Assembly (NCBI RefSeq): GCF_041146395.1 | Contig: NC_090995.1 | Span: forward strand, 15,627,501 to 15,691,500 | Direction of reading: 5' to 3' | Origin: Eulemur rufifrons | Lineage: Eukaryota > Chordata > Mammalia > Primates > Lemuridae | Length of the DNA stretch: 64,000 nucleotides | Part shown: in pieces, positions 61,226-64,000 of the stretch | How positions within the stretch are numbered: the first letter of the stretch is position 1 | How the letters are laid out: every line of letters starts with the position of its first letter | Made by a program: the position numbers and the translations under genes | Notes under the pieces: model-generated | Seen by the model: only the letters and a program-made list of their open reading frames with translations | Databases searched by the model: none | Told to the model about the DNA's origin: nothing

Positions 61226-63719
61226 GGACTGGACAGTACCTGGTGCTGGGCTGAATCAGTGAAGAAGGACAGAAAGGGACCGATGCTCCTTTCCCCCTTT
61301 CACAAGCTCATTGGTGGGGAAAGGGCAGGAAAAAGCTTTCAGACGGCCCTCCAGGAGACCACGCGGACGCTCGTCCCCCCGGTGCCGGGAAGGCAGGCGT
61401 GGGTCCAAACGGGGACATGAACGCACAGCTCTGGGGGGCCACAGACCAAACAGCCCCCGCCCGGCTGTACCCGACCCGGCAACTCTCTCTCGTCACCCGC
61501 GTCAGCCCAGAGGCTCGAGCGCTGTCCTCACCGTGGAACCATCCGGAGGCGCGTCCCGACTTGCGGCCACGCCGGCTGCATGCGGTGCAGCCCCCCCGGC
61601 AAGCCCAGGGTCCCCGGGTGGGCTCGGCTCCCCCTGCAGCCTCAGCTCAGCCGACCTGACCGTGTGCTCTGGGGACAGTGTCACTTCAGCTGACGCCCTC
61701 CTGCCACACCCCGTCTGTCCTGGGGCCTCTTCTAACCCTCTCAGGGGAGGGCGTCCCCAGATCACCACTGTGAAGACCCTGAAACGCCAGGCGACTTTAC
61801 AGGGACAGGAGCCTCCAGAACCTCCCTGGGAGGCAGCCAAATCCCTGCTGGTCAGCGAGAGGGAAGTTCTCTGGAAACTGCCCCCCACACAAGCCGCAAG
61901 GGCAAAAGAGGAAAGGCTGCGAGATTCAGGAAAAACACTAGTGACGCCAGCGATGAGGTGACACTCGGACCAAACTACACAAGCGTTTAAACCCCTCAAG
62001 AAAATGGATAACGCGAAGAAAGGTTTGTTAAGGACCCAGGGGAAGCGAAGAAAGAGACGAAGGAAAAGACGAAAAGAAACGTATTAGAGTAATTTTAATG
62101 TTATTAAGACTAAAATCAGGAGATTTTTGTCTCATCTTAAAAAAGAACCAATCTTCTAGCTCTATTTAGAGAAGCAGACCACTAGAGGGTTCCCCCTCAA
62201 AAAAAAAAAAAACAAACAAAAACACTATACTTCTTGAAATTCTACTTTTTTCTCAGTTCTATCAAGTACCAGAAATATCACATTTTCTGAGGAAGGAAAA
62301 CGTGAAAGCTGCATGTGGTAAAACAACACATGTGTTGTGGCGTGTTCTTGCCCAGGTTAGAGCTCTCTGTGTGACCTGTCACTGTAGAAAGGTGAACCGC
62401 GAGGGAGGCGAGGAGGAGGAGGACCAGAAGGAGAACGTTCTGATCTCTCCCAGCAAAAGCAGCGGCCAAGAGCAGATCTGTGGTCCTAGGACCACCCAGC
62501 CACACAGGTTAAGGACCAACAGGCCCCCGGACCAGGGCGTGGAGAGGCTGGAGGCAGGGTTTACTCACTGTTTACGTCTTCCACTCATATTTCCTGAGCA
62601 GGGCTAAGGCCAGGCTAGGCGAGACATGGGGAAGATCATTATAAAGACAGAAAATACTGTCATTGTCCTTAGGCATCTCAAGCCACGACAAGAAGACTGG
62701 ACACGTGCGGGAGTGTAACATGAGAGAGCGTGTGGTGTCCTTAGATTCACTGAATGCTGACGGCTCACGCCCCTGGTGCCACCTCTGATTGGAGACATCT
62801 GGGTTTTCCCCCCAGATCCTGACCTTATTTTGGTTCTTCCACTTGACAGATTTAGCTTGGTGTTTTCACCTTGAACCCTACGTCTAGTCCAACCACGGTG
62901 AACTGGTTATTTCCACGACCACCCTGCCCTGCAGCTCCTTCCATTCACAGGGGTCTCCTGTGGCATCTGAAGCTGGCAGCACCCCCGTACCAGCCCGACT
63001 CGAGCAGCGCGTGGTGACGGGGGCACGAGACACTCCCGGCGTAGACCCTGTTGGGCGTCTTCCGGCAACACGCTGTGCAAAGGGAAAGAGCGACTTCCTC
63101 GCGTAATTAGGAAACCGCGGCACCAGTAAGACAATCCCGGCCCCTGGGGCTCTGAGCACAGTGCTCTGAGTTTGCAGCATTCACCCTGAACAGCAGCCCA
63201 GAGTGCGGGTATCAGACCCCGCTGCTCTCTGCTCTCTCCTGCGTGGGCAGAGAACTGACTCTGAGAGTCTTGTACCAGGTGGAAGATGAGGACTAAAGTC
63301 TCTTTCCATCACATTCGACTTCACCTGCTACCTCGGGTAACCTTTAAGTATGAGTGGAGATGAACTGTCTATTTTCATAATTTCTATTGTAACCTTTGCA
63401 ATGGTACTTTTAAACCAGTATTTTGTATCTCTAAATGAATCCTGAAATATCTGGAATAAGAAAGTATAATAATAATTAAAAAACCCCTTAGGATAGATTT
63501 CTAGTATTGTATTTCTAAATGAGAAGAAGGTGAGCATTTTGCCCCCGGGAGAAATTTGGCCATGCCGGAAGTCACTTCTGGCTGCCACGACTGGGGATGC
63601 CACAAGCATCTAGTGGGGAGAGACCAGAGATGCTGCTCAACATCCTACAATGCACAGCATAGCCCCCACAACAAAGCTCAAATGTCAGTAACACTGAGAA
63701 ATTCTCCCCTAAGGGAAAG

Positions 63720-63880
63720 AACCCTGAATTGGGAGTCAGAAGACCAGGGTTCCAGGCCAAGTTGTGTGTAATGTGACATGGGACAGCTGCCATTAGCTCT
63801 TTGCAATTCAGTTTTTTCACCTTTGACACGGAAGTACTAACATCTGCTCTACTAACCAGCTCAGCACTGTTGGTAACTAT
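63720..63880 (+). mobile_element. MIR SINE
   Basis: Forward MIR: gggagtcagaagaccagggt, tccaggccaagttgtgtgta, attcagttttttcacctttg and ggaagtactaacatctgctc. Confidence 0.75.
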
Positions 63881-64000
63881 CAAATAACACATGTTCAGAG
63901 TAGACAAAAGGAAGGTGGCACTTGCATCATTCAACATCACAACTTCTGCGACATCGATGTCAACATTCTAAGACACAAATTCAACCTACAGATATTTACA

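Larger units (their letters stand above)
57699..64000 (-). other. FRAS1 intron before the VWC2 exon (partial)
   Basis: No coding exon was found; the human segment ..CCPECVLRTPGSCHHEKKIHE that should precede lies off the right edge or was not recognised. Contents are an (AAAT)n run, MIRs, an L1-like tail, a GT-rich tract, a small GC-rich tandem repeat and unassigned single-copy DNA. Confidence 0.8.

Noticed and set aside
61311..61999. 216-codon plus-strand and 165-codon minus-strand frames
   Set aside because: GC-rich composition explains both. No FRAS1 exon pattern (VWC1 or signal peptide) could be read in either.

Overview
This is an intron-rich piece of a primate nuclear genome. It lies inside one very large gene on the minus strand, which I identify as FRAS1 (Fraser extracellular matrix complex subunit 1). 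The interspersed repeats point to a strepsirrhine primate (lemur or galago group). Three Alu copies carry the form with the extra 'agaaagaaatt..ggccaactaaaatatatatagaaaaaattag' type middle linker and the right-arm text 'gctgacgccacggcactcactctagcc', which I know from lemuriform genomes and not from human AluS/AluY. MIR, L2, old L1, MaLR and Tigger relics are all mammalian. The species is an inference; gene identity comes from exon translations compared with human FRAS1 as I remember it, with no alignment run.

Reading the gene 5' to 3' means reading the window right to left. Fifteen coding exons can be placed with splice sites, 1969 coding bases in all, keeping one open frame throughout. The first eight (57698 down to 40703) encode von Willebrand factor C (VWC) modules 2 to 6, with alternating CxxCxC and CCxxC halves. 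The next seven (39279 down to 6103) each encode one furin-like cysteine-rich (FU) repeat and all have phase 1-1 borders. The signal peptide and VWC1 exons lie beyond the right edge. The later FU repeats, CSPG repeats, Calx-beta domains and transmembrane segment lie beyond the left edge. The exon expected for FU3 was not found in the 17.4 kb intron between FU2 and FU4; joining FU2 to FU4 stays in frame.

The rest is intronic. Its most striking content is a set of minisatellites: a 16-bp array (17148-17769), a 113-bp array (21271-21732), a 30-bp array (27309-27941), a G-rich 50-bp array (31637-32797), a composite array of about 27 and 39-41 bp (45065-45540), an array of 83-92 bp (50027-50727) and a GT/GCGGGTGTG tract (60268-60544). 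Three of them sit within about 70-150 bp of FRAS1 exons. Long open reading frames across these arrays, on both strands, are artefacts of tandem repetition and GC richness. Remaining content is Alu, MIR, L2, L1 3'-end, MaLR LTR and Tigger relics plus AT-rich single-copy DNA, some of which looks like conserved non-coding sequence.

I see no second protein gene, no RNA gene, no CRISPR array and no sign of a novel multi-gene system. The points most worth checking are the missing FU3 exon, the weak splice donor of the exon at 50848-50949, and the minisatellites packed against exons.
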